NCBI RefSeq assembly: GCF_023074175.1
Contig: NZ_JADPKS010000104.1
Location: forward strand, 86,773 to 150,772
Direction of reading: 5' to 3'
DNA length: 64,000 nucleotides
Origin: Bradyrhizobium sp. 139
Lineage (GTDB): Bacteria; Pseudomonadota; Alphaproteobacteria; Rhizobiales; Xanthobacteraceae
Positions 54,384-63,035 of this stretch are shown here, piece after piece. The notes beneath the pieces are model-generated. The model saw only the letters and a list, made by a program, of their open reading frames with translations, was not told where the DNA came from and did not search any database. Made by a program: the position numbers and the translations under genes. Position 1 is the stretch's first letter. Every line of letters begins with the position of its first letter.

Positions 54384-54887
54384 ATGCCAAGAAAAGAAGT
54401 CGTTCGCAAAGCCCGACAAGACAAGCGTGCCGGTAAATCGGCAAGCACGCAGGCCGGAGAATTCGTCAAGGACGAGATCGACAAGATCAGAAAAGGCAAG
54501 CACGGCGCGCGCTCGACGAAGCAGGCCATCGCCATCGGGCTGTCCGAGGCGCGTCGCGCCGGTGTCGATCTGCCCCCGCCGCGAAAAGGACGCGCCAAGA
54601 AGGCGACGCGCCGCAGTGCCGAATATGCCTATGAGGCGGGACAGGGCAAACGCACCCCGAAGCGCAGGCCGCGCGTGTCGCGGGCGGTCGAGGGTGTCCT
54701 GAAGAAGGAGCCGCGCTCGACCGCATCGCGAAGTGCACTGTCGAAGCAGAGCAAGGCCGCCGCGAGCCGGCGTACTGCCGCATCACGTTCGGCCGCCGCG
54801 CGCAAGGCGAGTCAGACCAAGGGCGCCAAGACCCGCTCCGCCGCCGCAAAGAAGGCGGCGCGCACCAGGGCGCGCCGCCGCGGTTGA
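54384..54887 (+). CDS. Basic DUF6496-like protein with a histone-H1-like tail
   Basis: 167 residues. The N-terminal half has the short motif STKQAIAIGLSEARRAG near residues 44-60 known from the DUF6496 family, and the rest is almost only Lys, Arg, Ala and Ser (SKAAASRRTAASRSAAARK), as in H1-like bacterial proteins. It probably binds DNA. GGGAACTGACTT precedes the ATG. Confidence 0.75.
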   Translation: MPRKEVVRKARQDKRAGKSASTQAGEFVKDEIDKIRKGKHGARSTKQAIAIGLSEARRAGVDLPPPRKGRAKKATRRSAEYAYEAGQGKRTPKRRPRVSRAVEGVLKKEPRSTASRSALSKQSKAAASRRTAASRSAAARKASQTKGAKTRSAAAKKAARTRARRRG

Positions 54888-54969
54888 GGTCCTGTAGCGA
54901 TCTTGTGAGTTGAACGCCCGCGGTTGCTGACTGACGATCCGGTCATCACCGGATGGAACGGAACCTCCC

Positions 54970-55701
54970 ATGCCAGACAGTCTCAAGGGGCACATAGCGC
55001 TGGTCACTGGCGGCTCGCGCGGCATTGGCGCGGCGGTCTGCCGCCTGCTGGCCGAGGCCGGCGCGGCGGTGGCGATCAACTGCCGCGAGCGGATCGGGCA
55101 GGCCGAGCAGCTGGCGGACGAGATCAACAAGAGCGGTGGACGGGCCGTCGCAATCGCCGCTGACGTCTCCCAAGCCGAAGCGGTCGTCGGAATGGTCGAG
55201 CGCCTCGCAGCAAAGCTCGGCCCCATCGACATCCTCGTCAACAATGCCGGCATCGCGATCACGCGCGGCGTCGACGATCTCACGGAAGACGATTTCGACC
55301 GCACCATCATGGTCAACCTGAAATCCGTCTTCCTGTGCACACAGGCAGTGCTGCCGCCGATGCGCGCGAACAAATGGGGCCGCATCGTGAACATCTCTTC
55401 CGGTGCCGCGCGCGGCGCCGGCTCGATCGGCCCGCACTACAATGCATCCAAAGCCGGCATGGAGGGACTGACGCGCGGCTATGCGGCGCGGCTGGTGAAG
55501 GAAGGCATCACCGTCAACGCGGTAGCTCCGTCGCTGATCGAGACCGACATGATGAGCGGCCAGCCCCAGCTCGTCAGCCGCATCCCGCTCGGCCGCTTCG
55601 GCACGGCGGAGGAGGTGGCGAAAGCCGTGATGCTGCTGGTCGGGAATGCCTACATGACGGGGCAGACGGTCGCGCTGAGCGGCGGGATGGCGTTTAATTA
55701 G
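54970..55701 (+). CDS. SDR family oxidoreductase (FabG-like)
   Basis: 243 residues; TGGSRGIG near 15-22, NNAG at about 91 and YNASK near 157-161. The length and tail are those of 3-oxoacyl-ACP reductase relatives. It stands before a long inverted repeat that probably ends its transcript. Substrate unknown. Confidence 0.92.
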   Translation: MPDSLKGHIALVTGGSRGIGAAVCRLLAEAGAAVAINCRERIGQAEQLADEINKSGGRAVAIAADVSQAEAVVGMVERLAAKLGPIDILVNNAGIAITRGVDDLTEDDFDRTIMVNLKSVFLCTQAVLPPMRANKWGRIVNISSGAARGAGSIGPHYNASKAGMEGLTRGYAARLVKEGITVNAVAPSLIETDMMSGQPQLVSRIPLGRFGTAEEVAKAVMLLVGNAYMTGQTVALSGGMAFN

Positions 55702-55723
55702 TGCGAGATGATCATGACTGCGC

Positions 55724-55922
55724 TTCCCTTCTCCCCTTGTGGGCTAAGGCATGCACACATCTCAAAAATGGAATCTAATACAGGGACTTAGATGACCCCG
55801 GATTTCGGAACCGCCCAAAGAGCGGTCGGTCAGCTATCATTGAAAAGACTCGCGCTTTCTATGGGTGCTGACCAACGACCGAAAGATGTGTGCACGCCTT
55901 AGCCCACAAGGGGAGAGGGAAA
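55724..55922. repeat. 199-base inverted-repeat element (possible MITE or dual terminator)
   Basis: Outer arms of about 38 bases (55724-55762 and 55884-55922) are complementary with one mismatch and one indel; they share the run CTCCCCTTGTGGGCTAAGGC. The inner 121 bases contain another imperfect pair, CGGTCGGTCAGC and GCTGACCAACGACCG. The core CTCCCCTTGTGGG also occurs at 63793-63805. It lies between convergent genes. Confidence 0.7.
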
Positions 55923-55928
55923 CAAAGC

Positions 55929-56540
55929 TCACCACATCGTCGCGGCCGCGCGCTCCGGCCAGATGCGATCGTACTCCGCACCACCCACCCTGTTCTGGTT
56001 CATTTCGGCGAGAATCTGGCCGGGCGTCGGCAGCGTCTTCGGATCGATCCGCTTGTCGGGATTCCAGAGGTCGGAGCGGACGATGGCACGGGCGCACTGG
56101 AAATAGATTTCTTCCACGTTCATCACCATGACACTGCGCGGCGCTTTGCCCTCGACCTTGAAGGACGCCAACAGCTCGGGATCGACGGAGAGACGGGCGC
56201 GGCCGTTGGCCCGCACCGCGTTGCCGGAGCCGGGGATCAGGAACATCAGCGACACACGCGGATCGCGCACGATGTTGCGCAAGGAATCAACCCGGTTGTT
56301 GCCGCGGCGATCCGGCAGCATCAGCGTTCGGGGATCGTGAATGCGGACGAAGCCGGGCAGGTCGCCGCGCGGCGAGCAGTCGATGCCCTCGGGCCCGATG
56401 GTGGCGAGCGCGGCGAACGGCGCCTTCTCGATGAAGATGCGATAGAGCGGGGTGACGTGGTCGGCGACTTTCACGGTCGAGGCGTCATTGGTGACGCCGT
56501 AGATGGCCTCTAACTGTTCGACCGTTTCGATCACCGACAT
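55929..56540 (-). CDS. PPOX-type FMN flavoprotein (MSMEG_1061-like)
   Basis: 203 residues of the pyridoxamine 5'-phosphate oxidase-like split barrel (FAALATIGPEGIDCSPRGDLPGFVRIHDPRTLMLPDRRGNNRVDS), with the C-terminal RSDLWNPDKRIDPKTLPTPGQILAEM typical of a subgroup of this family. It starts at 56540, 28 bases after phnN, so it may belong to the phn transcript, but its link to phosphonates is not obvious. Confidence 0.85.
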   Translation of the reverse strand: MSVIETVEQLEAIYGVTNDASTVKVADHVTPLYRIFIEKAPFAALATIGPEGIDCSPRGDLPGFVRIHDPRTLMLPDRRGNNRVDSLRNIVRDPRVSLMFLIPGSGNAVRANGRARLSVDPELLASFKVEGKAPRSVMVMNVEEIYFQCARAIVRSDLWNPDKRIDPKTLPTPGQILAEMNQNRVGGAEYDRIWPERAAATMW

Positions 56541-56568
56541 TCTTCCACTCTCCTTGTTCCGCCGACCG

Positions 56569-57165
56569 CTAGTCGTGCCAGCATTCGTTCCTGATCACGC
56601 GCACCAGCTGGCGGCTGTGATATTCCGCGCTGCCGGCATTGAGGATGGTGACGTCGGCATGCGCCGACGCATCGTCGACGCTGCGCGACAACCGTTCCGC
56701 GATATTGCCGTCGCTGTGACGCGCCCGCGCGGCAAGCCGCTGCGCCAGAACGTCTGGCGGCGCCGTGATCGCGACCACCACGACATTGGCGTACGCCTGG
56801 TGCAGCGCGCCGATCACCGTGCGCGAAACATTGGCGACGACGGTCCGGCCAGCACGGATGTCATCGTTGATTTCGAGCGGGAGAGCGTAGAGATGCCCGT
56901 GCGCCTCCCAGTGCACGGCGAAATCGCCGTGCTCGCGCGCGCGGCGGAATTCGCCTTGGCTCATCGCCATATTGTCTTCGGCTTCGGAGGATTCACGCGT
57001 GACGACACGGCGCGCAAAGACGACGTTCTGATCGTCAATGCAGGCAGCCTGCGCGAGCCGCAGCAGCGTGTCCTTGCCGGCGCCGCTCGGACCGACCACG
57101 AGCACGAGCCGTCCGGGTCCGGACCCGCCGGCCGCGTCCTGCGCCATGGCCTCGGTCTCGCTCAT
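56569..57165 (-). CDS. phnN: Ribose 1,5-bisphosphate phosphokinase
   Basis: 198 residues; the Walker A motif is VVGPSGAGKDTL near residues 23-34, with the guanylate-kinase-like TRESSEAEDNMAMS region. It converts ribose 1,5-bisphosphate to PRPP, the last step of the C-P lyase pathway. Its start overlaps the phnM stop (ATGA). Confidence 0.93.
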   Translation of the reverse strand: MSETEAMAQDAAGGSGPGRLVLVVGPSGAGKDTLLRLAQAACIDDQNVVFARRVVTRESSEAEDNMAMSQGEFRRAREHGDFAVHWEAHGHLYALPLEINDDIRAGRTVVANVSRTVIGALHQAYANVVVVAITAPPDVLAQRLAARARHSDGNIAERLSRSVDDASAHADVTILNAGSAEYHSRQLVRVIRNECWHD

Positions 57166-58319
57166 GCGACGCGGCTTCCTTCGCGCCAGACGCTGCGGAC
57201 GACGGGAACATTGCCGGCGACGTGCACGCGGATCAGGTCGGCGCGCTTGCCGATCGCGACCTCGCCACGATCGGACAGGCCGACCGCCTCGGCGGGCGCC
57301 TTCGTCACCGTGCGGATCGCCGCCGGAAGACTGATGGCGGGCACGTGCTGCGGCAAATGCAGCGCAGCCATCAGGAGGCTCGAGGGAATGTAGTCCGACG
57401 ACAGGATATCGAGCAAGCCTTCGCGGGCGAGGTCGACCGCCGCGATGTTGCCGGAGTGCGAGCCGCCGCGCACGACGTTCGGCGCGCCCATCAGGATGTC
57501 GATGCCGGCCAGATGCAGGCCGCGCGCGGCCTCCAGCGTGGTCGGGAATTCCGCCACCGAAACGCGATCGCGCACGGCGTCCAGAACGTTCTCCTCGGTG
57601 GTGTCGTCATGGCTCGCGAGCGGAATGTTGTATTTGTGCGCCAACGCCACGATCTCGCGCATATTGGTCGCGGCATAGGCCTTCTGATATTCGAAGCGCT
57701 TCGCGAACAGCTCGTCGAGCTCGGCATCGGTCTTGCCGCCGCCTTTGCCGCGGTAATAGTCGCGCAGCTTGACCTTGTCGCGGAACTGGCGCTGGCCGGG
57801 GGTATGGTCCATCAGCGACATCAAGCGGACATCGGGACGGTCGATCAGCTCCTTGGCCTCCTCCACCACGCTCGGCATCGGGATTTCGCAGCGCAGATGC
57901 AGGAAGTGGTCGGCACGCAGCAACTCGGCGTCGCGCGCGGTGGTGATCGCGGCGGCGAGCACGCCGGCGCGGCCATCGACTTCCTCGGCGCCGTCCTCGC
58001 GCCAGACCCGGAGCGAGTCGAACACCGTGGTGATGCCTGACGTCGCGAGCTGGGCGTCGTAGGAGACGACGGCCGCGACCGGATTCCAGAACACTTTTGG
58101 CCGCGGCACGTAATGCGCTTCGAGATGGTCGGTGTGGAGCTCGATCAAGCCAGGCATGATGAGGTCGCCGCCGGCATCCTCCGCACCCGTGGGGGCCCTG
58201 CCCTCGCCGATCTCGGCGATGCGTCCGTCCGCAACAGCGAGCCAGCCCTGCTCTATCACCCGATCGGCCAGCACGATCCTGGCGTGGGCGATCACGGTGT
58301 CCTTCGGCTTGGCGTTCAT
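57162..58319 (-). CDS. phnM: Ribose 1-methylphosphonate 5-triphosphate diphosphatase
   Basis: 385 residues from ATG 58319 with AAGGAAG upstream (GTG 58325 is an alternative). It belongs to the amidohydrolase fold: LIMPGLIELHTDHLE (metal His), SLMDHTPGQRQF, ASHDDTTEEN and GAPNVVRGGSHSGN. It removes pyrophosphate from the phosphonate nucleotide before C-P cleavage. Overlaps phnN by 4 bases. Confidence 0.95.
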   Translation of the reverse strand: MNAKPKDTVIAHARIVLADRVIEQGWLAVADGRIAEIGEGRAPTGAEDAGGDLIMPGLIELHTDHLEAHYVPRPKVFWNPVAAVVSYDAQLATSGITTVFDSLRVWREDGAEEVDGRAGVLAAAITTARDAELLRADHFLHLRCEIPMPSVVEEAKELIDRPDVRLMSLMDHTPGQRQFRDKVKLRDYYRGKGGGKTDAELDELFAKRFEYQKAYAATNMREIVALAHKYNIPLASHDDTTEENVLDAVRDRVSVAEFPTTLEAARGLHLAGIDILMGAPNVVRGGSHSGNIAAVDLAREGLLDILSSDYIPSSLLMAALHLPQHVPAISLPAAIRTVTKAPAEAVGLSDRGEVAIGKRADLIRVHVAGNVPVVRSVWREGSRVA

Positions 58320-58330
58320 GTCCACTTCCT

Positions 58331-59041
58331 TCAGGCCGCGGCGGCGAAGCTGGTGACGTCGACGATGCGGTCGGCGATTAGATGACGGATTTCGTCGTCA
58401 TGGACAATGGCGACCATGGCGACGCCCTGGCGCTTCTTTTCGGCAACGAGCTCGACCACGACGGCGCGGTTAGCCGCATCGAGCGAAGCGGTCGGTTCAT
58501 CGAGCAGCAGGATCGGCATATCTGAGATGAAGCCGCGGGCGATGTTGACGCGCTGCTGCTCGCCGCCAGAGAAGGTTGCCGGCGGCAGCTGCCAGAGCCG
58601 CTCCGGAATGTTGAGAAGGTGCAGCAACTCGCCGGCGCGCTGCTGCGCCTCGGCGCGTGCCAGGCCATTCACGATCAAGGGCTCGGCAACGACGTCGACG
58701 GTCGCAACCCGCGGCACCGCGCGGAGGAACTGGCTGACATAGCCGATTGTCGCGCGGCGGACGTTGAGGACTTGCCGCGGCTCGGCGGCGGCAAGATCGA
58801 TCAGCGTGCCGCGATGGCGGATGCCGACGCGGCCGGAGTCGCAGCGATAATTGCCGAAGATCATCTTCAGGATCGACGACTTGCCGGCGCCTGATGGCCC
58901 CGACAGCACGACGCATTCGCTCGCGTTGACGTGAAAGGTCACGCCGCTGACGACCGGCAATTCGATGCCGCCTTGCAGGTGCATCGTAAAGGTCTTTTTC
59001 GCGGCGGCGATGTCGATCATGGCGGTCATCGGAGGACTCAT
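58331..59041 (-). CDS. phnL: C-P lyase system ATPase PhnL
   Basis: 236 residues, ABC-type ATPase: Walker A GPSGAGKSS, signature FSGGEQQRVNIARGF, Walker B ILLLDEPT. It is a partner of the C-P lyase core complex. The start is not certain: ATGs at 59041, 59029 and 59020 are all in frame, and none has a strong ribosome site. It lies 10 bases after phnK. Confidence 0.92.
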   Translation of the reverse strand: MSPPMTAMIDIAAAKKTFTMHLQGGIELPVVSGVTFHVNASECVVLSGPSGAGKSSILKMIFGNYRCDSGRVGIRHRGTLIDLAAAEPRQVLNVRRATIGYVSQFLRAVPRVATVDVVAEPLIVNGLARAEAQQRAGELLHLLNIPERLWQLPPATFSGGEQQRVNIARGFISDMPILLLDEPTASLDAANRAVVVELVAEKKRQGVAMVAIVHDDEIRHLIADRIVDVTSFAAAA

Positions 59042-59051
59042 ATTGGAAGGC

Positions 59052-59864
59052 TCATGGCGGCAGAATCGAGGAGACGAGGAGTTGGGTATAAGGCTCTCGA
59101 GGGTCGTCGAGCACCTGGTCAGTGAGACCGGTCTCGATGACACGGCCGCCCTTCATCACCATCACGCGATGCGACAATAGCCGTGCGACCGCAAGATCGT
59201 GGGTGACGATGATGACCGCGAGGTGCAGCTCGGCGACGAGGCTGCGCAGGAGGTCGAGCAGGCGGGCCTGCACGGAGACGTCAAGACCGCCGGTCGGCTC
59301 GTCCATGAACACCAGCCGCGGCTCGGTGACGAGGTTGCGCGCGATCTGGAGGCGCTGGCGCATGCCGCCGGAATAGGTGCGCGGCGCATCGTCGATGCGC
59401 GCGATGTCGATCTCGACGCGGGTCAGCCAGTCCGACGCGGTATCACGGATGCGGCTGTAGTGATTCCACCCCACTGCCATCAGCCGCTCGCCGACATTGG
59501 CGCCGGCCGAGACCGCCATGCGCAGCCCCTGCGCGGGATCCTGGTGCACAAAACCCCAATCGGTGCGGAACAGGAGGCGCCGCTCGGCCTCGCCCAGCGT
59601 GGCAAGATCGCGGGTGACCCCGTCACGCATCCGATAGGACACCTGGCCGCCACTGGCCGCGAGCTGACCCGACAGGAGCTGGAGCAGCGTCGACTTGCCC
59701 GAGCCGGATTCGCCGACGATCGCCAGCACTTCGCCGGGATAGAGCGAGAACGACACATCGCGGCACGCGGCGATGCGGCCATAGGATTTGCTGAGTGACT
59801 CGGCGAGGAGCAGGGGCTGGTCGTTTTCGAGCATGTCGAGATCAGCCGAGTCTTGATCAGCCAT
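59052..59864 (-). CDS. phnK: C-P lyase system ATPase PhnK
   Basis: 270 residues. Walker A GESGSGKST, signature YSGGMRQRLQIARNL, Walker B RLVFMDEPT and the H-loop VTHDL are all present. PhnK docks on the PhnGHIJ core in the cytosol. Its start overlaps the phnJ end by 8 bases. Confidence 0.94.
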   Translation of the reverse strand: MADQDSADLDMLENDQPLLLAESLSKSYGRIAACRDVSFSLYPGEVLAIVGESGSGKSTLLQLLSGQLAASGGQVSYRMRDGVTRDLATLGEAERRLLFRTDWGFVHQDPAQGLRMAVSAGANVGERLMAVGWNHYSRIRDTASDWLTRVEIDIARIDDAPRTYSGGMRQRLQIARNLVTEPRLVFMDEPTGGLDVSVQARLLDLLRSLVAELHLAVIIVTHDLAVARLLSHRVMVMKGGRVIETGLTDQVLDDPREPYTQLLVSSILPP

Positions 59865-60747
59865 GTGAGCCCGCCTTCTCCTTGTACGGCGCGGCGCTCA
59901 GGCTGCCGTGGTGGCCCGCGGCCTGTCGGCCCTCGCAATAGTCGGTGTCGGAGCAGACGAACATGCGCCCGCCGTTGTCGTCGGTCACGATCTCGTCGAG
60001 ATAGGAATTTTCCGCCGCGCATAGCGCACAGGGCGCGTTGAAGCGATACGGCTCGAAGGGATGGTCTTCGAAGTCAAGCGACACGACCTGCGTATAGGGC
60101 GGGATCGCATAGATGCGCTTCTCGCGGCCGGCGCCGAACAGTTGCAGCGCCGGGCAATTGTCCATCTTGGGATTGTCGAATTTCGGCGTCGGCGACGGGT
60201 CCATCACGTAGCGCGCGTTGACCTTCACGGGATAGGCGTAAGCCGTCGCGATGTGGCCGAAGCGAGCGATGTCCTCGTAGAGCTTCACATGCATCAAGCC
60301 GTATTCGGCCAGCGCGTGCATGCGCCGCGTCTCGGTCTCGCGCGGCTCGAGGAAACGTAAGGGCTCCGGAATCGGCACCTGATAGACCAGCACCTGATTC
60401 TCGTGCAGCGACGTCTCCGGGATGCGGTGGCGGGTCTGGATCACGGTCGCCTCGTCCGTCGCCGTCGTCGTCGCCACGCCCGCAGTCTTGGCGAAGAATT
60501 TGCGGATCGAGATCGCGTTGGTGGTGTCGTCGGAGCCCTGGTCGATCACCTTCAGTACGTCATCGGGCCCAAGGATCGCAGCGGTCACCTGCACGCCGCC
60601 GGTGCCCCAGCCATAGGGCATCGGCATTTCGCGGCTGGCGAACGGCACCTGATAGCCGGGAATCGCGATGGCCTTAAGGATCGCGCGGCGGATCATCCGC
60701 TTGGTCTGCTCGTCGAGATAGGCGAAATTGTAGGCGGGCGCGTTCAT
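59857..60747 (-). CDS. phnJ: C-P lyase PhnJ, radical SAM catalytic subunit
   Basis: 296 residues. The four cysteines of the iron-sulfur site are Cys240, Cys243, Cys265 and Cys271 (CALC, then CSDTDYC), the same spacing as in the E. coli enzyme. It breaks the carbon-phosphorus bond by a radical mechanism. The start overlaps the phnI stop (ATGA). Confidence 0.96.
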   Translation of the reverse strand: MNAPAYNFAYLDEQTKRMIRRAILKAIAIPGYQVPFASREMPMPYGWGTGGVQVTAAILGPDDVLKVIDQGSDDTTNAISIRKFFAKTAGVATTTATDEATVIQTRHRIPETSLHENQVLVYQVPIPEPLRFLEPRETETRRMHALAEYGLMHVKLYEDIARFGHIATAYAYPVKVNARYVMDPSPTPKFDNPKMDNCPALQLFGAGREKRIYAIPPYTQVVSLDFEDHPFEPYRFNAPCALCAAENSYLDEIVTDDNGGRMFVCSDTDYCEGRQAAGHHGSLSAAPYKEKAGSHG

Positions 60748-61847
60748 TCCGCGGCCTCCTTCATGGCATCAGGCGCATGGGCATCAGCGAATTCCTGACG
60801 CAGCTTGCGCAACAGGCCGAGCTCGGACTGGAAGTCGACATAATGCGGCAGCTTAAGATGCTCGACGAAGCCGGTGGCCTGGACGTTGTCCGAATGCGAC
60901 ATCACGAATTCTTCATCTTGCGCGGGGGCGGCGGCTTCTTCGCCGAGTTCGCGGGCACGGAGCGCGCGATCGACCAGTGCCATCGACATGGTCTTGCGCT
61001 CGCTCTGGCCGAAGGCGAGACCGTAGCCGCGGGTGAAGCACGGTGCTTCCGTGGCAGAACCCTTGAACTGGTTGACCATCTGGCACTCGGTGAGCGCGAT
61101 GGAGCCGAGCGGCACGGCGAAGCCGACGTCTTCAGCGAAAACTTCGACCTCAACCTCGCCGAAGCGGATTTCGCCGGCGAAGGGATGATTGCGGCCATAG
61201 CCACGCTGGGTGGAATAGCCCATGGCCAACAGAAACCCTTCGTCGCCGCGCGCGAGATTTTGCAGGCGCAGGTCACGATCCGCCGGGAAGTTGAGCGGCT
61301 CGCGGGTGAGATCGCCGACGCTGGCGCCGTCCTCGGCCTGCGGCGAGGATTCGATCAGGCCGTCGCGGCCCAGAATGTCCGTCACACGCGGCGTCGGCGC
61401 CGTCGAGGCCTCGGCCATCGCCGGCGCCTCGGGCGCAGAGCCCTCGGCGAGCGTGGGATCGAGCAGGCGATGCGTATAGTCGAAGGTCGGCCCGAGGATC
61501 TGGCCGCCGGGAATGTCCTTGAAGGTCGAGGACACCCGCCGCTGCACGCGCATCGTGCCGGTGTCGACCGGCTCGCTCGCGCCGAAGCGCGGCAGGGTGG
61601 CGCGGAAGGCGCGGACCAGGAAGATCGCCTCGATCAGATCACCGCGCGCCTGCTTGATCGCAAGCGCCGCAAGCTCGCGATCATAGAGCGAACCCTCGCT
61701 CATGACGCGGTCCACGGCGAGGCCAAGCTGCTCCGAAATCTGGTCGAGCGTGAGTTCCGGAACGTTCTGGTCGCCGCGCCGCGCATGTGCGAGCAAGCGG
61801 TGGGCGTTCTCGATGGCACGCTCGCCCCCTTTGACTGCGACATACAT
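60744..61847 (-). CDS. phnI: C-P lyase core subunit PhnI
   Basis: 367 residues beginning MYVAVKGGERAIENAHRLL, the PhnI N-terminus; the later GYSTQRGYGRNHPFAGEIRFGEVEVEV is the family core. It takes part in displacing adenine from ATP by the phosphonate in the PhnGHIJ complex. Preceded by GGGAAG. Confidence 0.95.
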   Translation of the reverse strand: MYVAVKGGERAIENAHRLLAHARRGDQNVPELTLDQISEQLGLAVDRVMSEGSLYDRELAALAIKQARGDLIEAIFLVRAFRATLPRFGASEPVDTGTMRVQRRVSSTFKDIPGGQILGPTFDYTHRLLDPTLAEGSAPEAPAMAEASTAPTPRVTDILGRDGLIESSPQAEDGASVGDLTREPLNFPADRDLRLQNLARGDEGFLLAMGYSTQRGYGRNHPFAGEIRFGEVEVEVFAEDVGFAVPLGSIALTECQMVNQFKGSATEAPCFTRGYGLAFGQSERKTMSMALVDRALRARELGEEAAAPAQDEEFVMSHSDNVQATGFVEHLKLPHYVDFQSELGLLRKLRQEFADAHAPDAMKEAAE

Positions 61848-61851
61848 GCGA

Positions 61852-62460
61852 CTAGCTTCCCTTGTTCACGACACGCGTGGTGCGCGGGATCGCAACCACG
61901 GAGTCATCGGCGACCAGCACCACATCGGTGCCGCGCGGAAACAGTGCCTCGTTGACACGCAGCCGTTCGAACAGGTCGAAAGGCTTGATCGACGCCCGAA
62001 GCGTCGCGACGCCATCGATGCCGGGGCCACGCAGTTCGAAGCTGCGCCCCGAGTCCAGGCTCTCGACCTGAATGATCAATGTGGTCGAACGATCCGGATA
62101 TTCGCTCGTGCCCAGTGCGAAGCGATCGAGCGACGGCAGCGCGGTGCCATCGGCGATCAGCGCGAAACTCGCAATCGAACAGTCCTGCACGGCCGGCGCG
62201 CCGGTGTGGAACTTCAGCCATTTCACGATGTCGGAGCTATCCGTCATCCGCGCATCGAGCCAGAGCGGCGTATCGTGATCGAACAGCGTCAGCGCGATCG
62301 CGGCGGTGCCGCGCATCATCGTATCAGGCGCTCCCGCCATCGGCACGATGCGCTGGACCGCGCCCGGCCGTGCCATCGCGTCCATGACCGAGCGAAAGGT
62401 CGATTGTGCCGACAACACCTTGTCGACGAAACCCGGCGGCAATTCCGCAATCGTGGTCAT
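61852..62460 (-). CDS. phnH: C-P lyase core subunit PhnH
   Basis: 202 residues with STFRSVMDAMARPGAVQRI, the PhnH motif, and TLIIQVESLDSGRSFELRGPGIDG. Structural subunit of the core complex. It starts 4 bases after phnG and ends 4 bases before phnI, so they are one transcript. Confidence 0.94.
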   Translation of the reverse strand: MTTIAELPPGFVDKVLSAQSTFRSVMDAMARPGAVQRIVPMAGAPDTMMRGTAAIALTLFDHDTPLWLDARMTDSSDIVKWLKFHTGAPAVQDCSIASFALIADGTALPSLDRFALGTSEYPDRSTTLIIQVESLDSGRSFELRGPGIDGVATLRASIKPFDLFERLRVNEALFPRGTDVVLVADDSVVAIPRTTRVVNKGS

Positions 62461-62464
62461 GGCC

Positions 62465-62920
62465 TCACCCCTCACCGCGCACCATGGTGTAGAAATCAAC
62501 CTTCGTCGCGGCGGTCTCGGCCGCCGCCTGCTTGCGCCTCACCATAAGCTGCTCGCGCAACGGCGCGATAACGTCCCGCTCGACGGCCGCGCCAAAATCC
62601 CGCGACTGCACCAGCGCATCGCACAGCGCGATCAGTCGCGCCTTCTCGCCGTCTCGCCCCAGCGTGTAGCCGAAGCCGACCTCGCCGCTCGCAAGCCGGA
62701 CCGCGGCGCGCGACACCGTCGCTTCGCCGAGATTGAATGGCGCGCCATCGCCGCCGACTCGGCCGCGCAGCATGACGAGGCCGTTTTCGGGCGCGCGCAG
62801 ATCCTGATGGCCGGGTAAGGCGATTGTGCGGAGGCGAGCGGCGATCTCGTCCGCCTCCGCGTGCGCCAGCACGGCCATCGCGGCCTTGCGCTGGGCTTGC
62901 TGATTGTTGTTCTCAGTCAC
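62465..62920 (-). CDS. phnG: C-P lyase core subunit PhnG
   Basis: 151 residues from GTG 62920; MTENNNQQAQRKAAMAVLAHAEADEIAARL, RAPENGLVMLRGRVGG and EVGFGYTLGRD are the PhnG landmarks. First gene of the phn operon. GGTGGATT before the GTG is its ribosome site. Confidence 0.92.
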   Translation of the reverse strand: MTENNNQQAQRKAAMAVLAHAEADEIAARLRTIALPGHQDLRAPENGLVMLRGRVGGDGAPFNLGEATVSRAAVRLASGEVGFGYTLGRDGEKARLIALCDALVQSRDFGAAVERDVIAPLREQLMVRRKQAAAETAATKVDFYTMVRGEG

Positions 62921-62943
62921 GAATCCACCAAACTTGCCGAATC

Positions 62944-62971
62944 CAAGTTGTCTATGATACTAGACAACTTG
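62944..62971. promoter_or_regulatory. PhnF operator: perfect 11-bp inverted repeat
   Basis: CAAGTTGTCTA (62944-62954), 6-base spacer, TAGACAACTTG (62961-62971). It lies 24 bases from the phnG start and 65 from phnF, between divergent genes. HutC-type GntR regulators such as PhnF are known to bind TAGAC-type palindromes, so this is the likely autoregulatory and phn operator. Confidence 0.8.
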
Positions 62972-63035
62972 ATACCGAAGCGCCATGTCTGTTTCGTGAC
63001 AAACGTGTGATTTCTGAAGTAGGCTTCTGGGCAAC

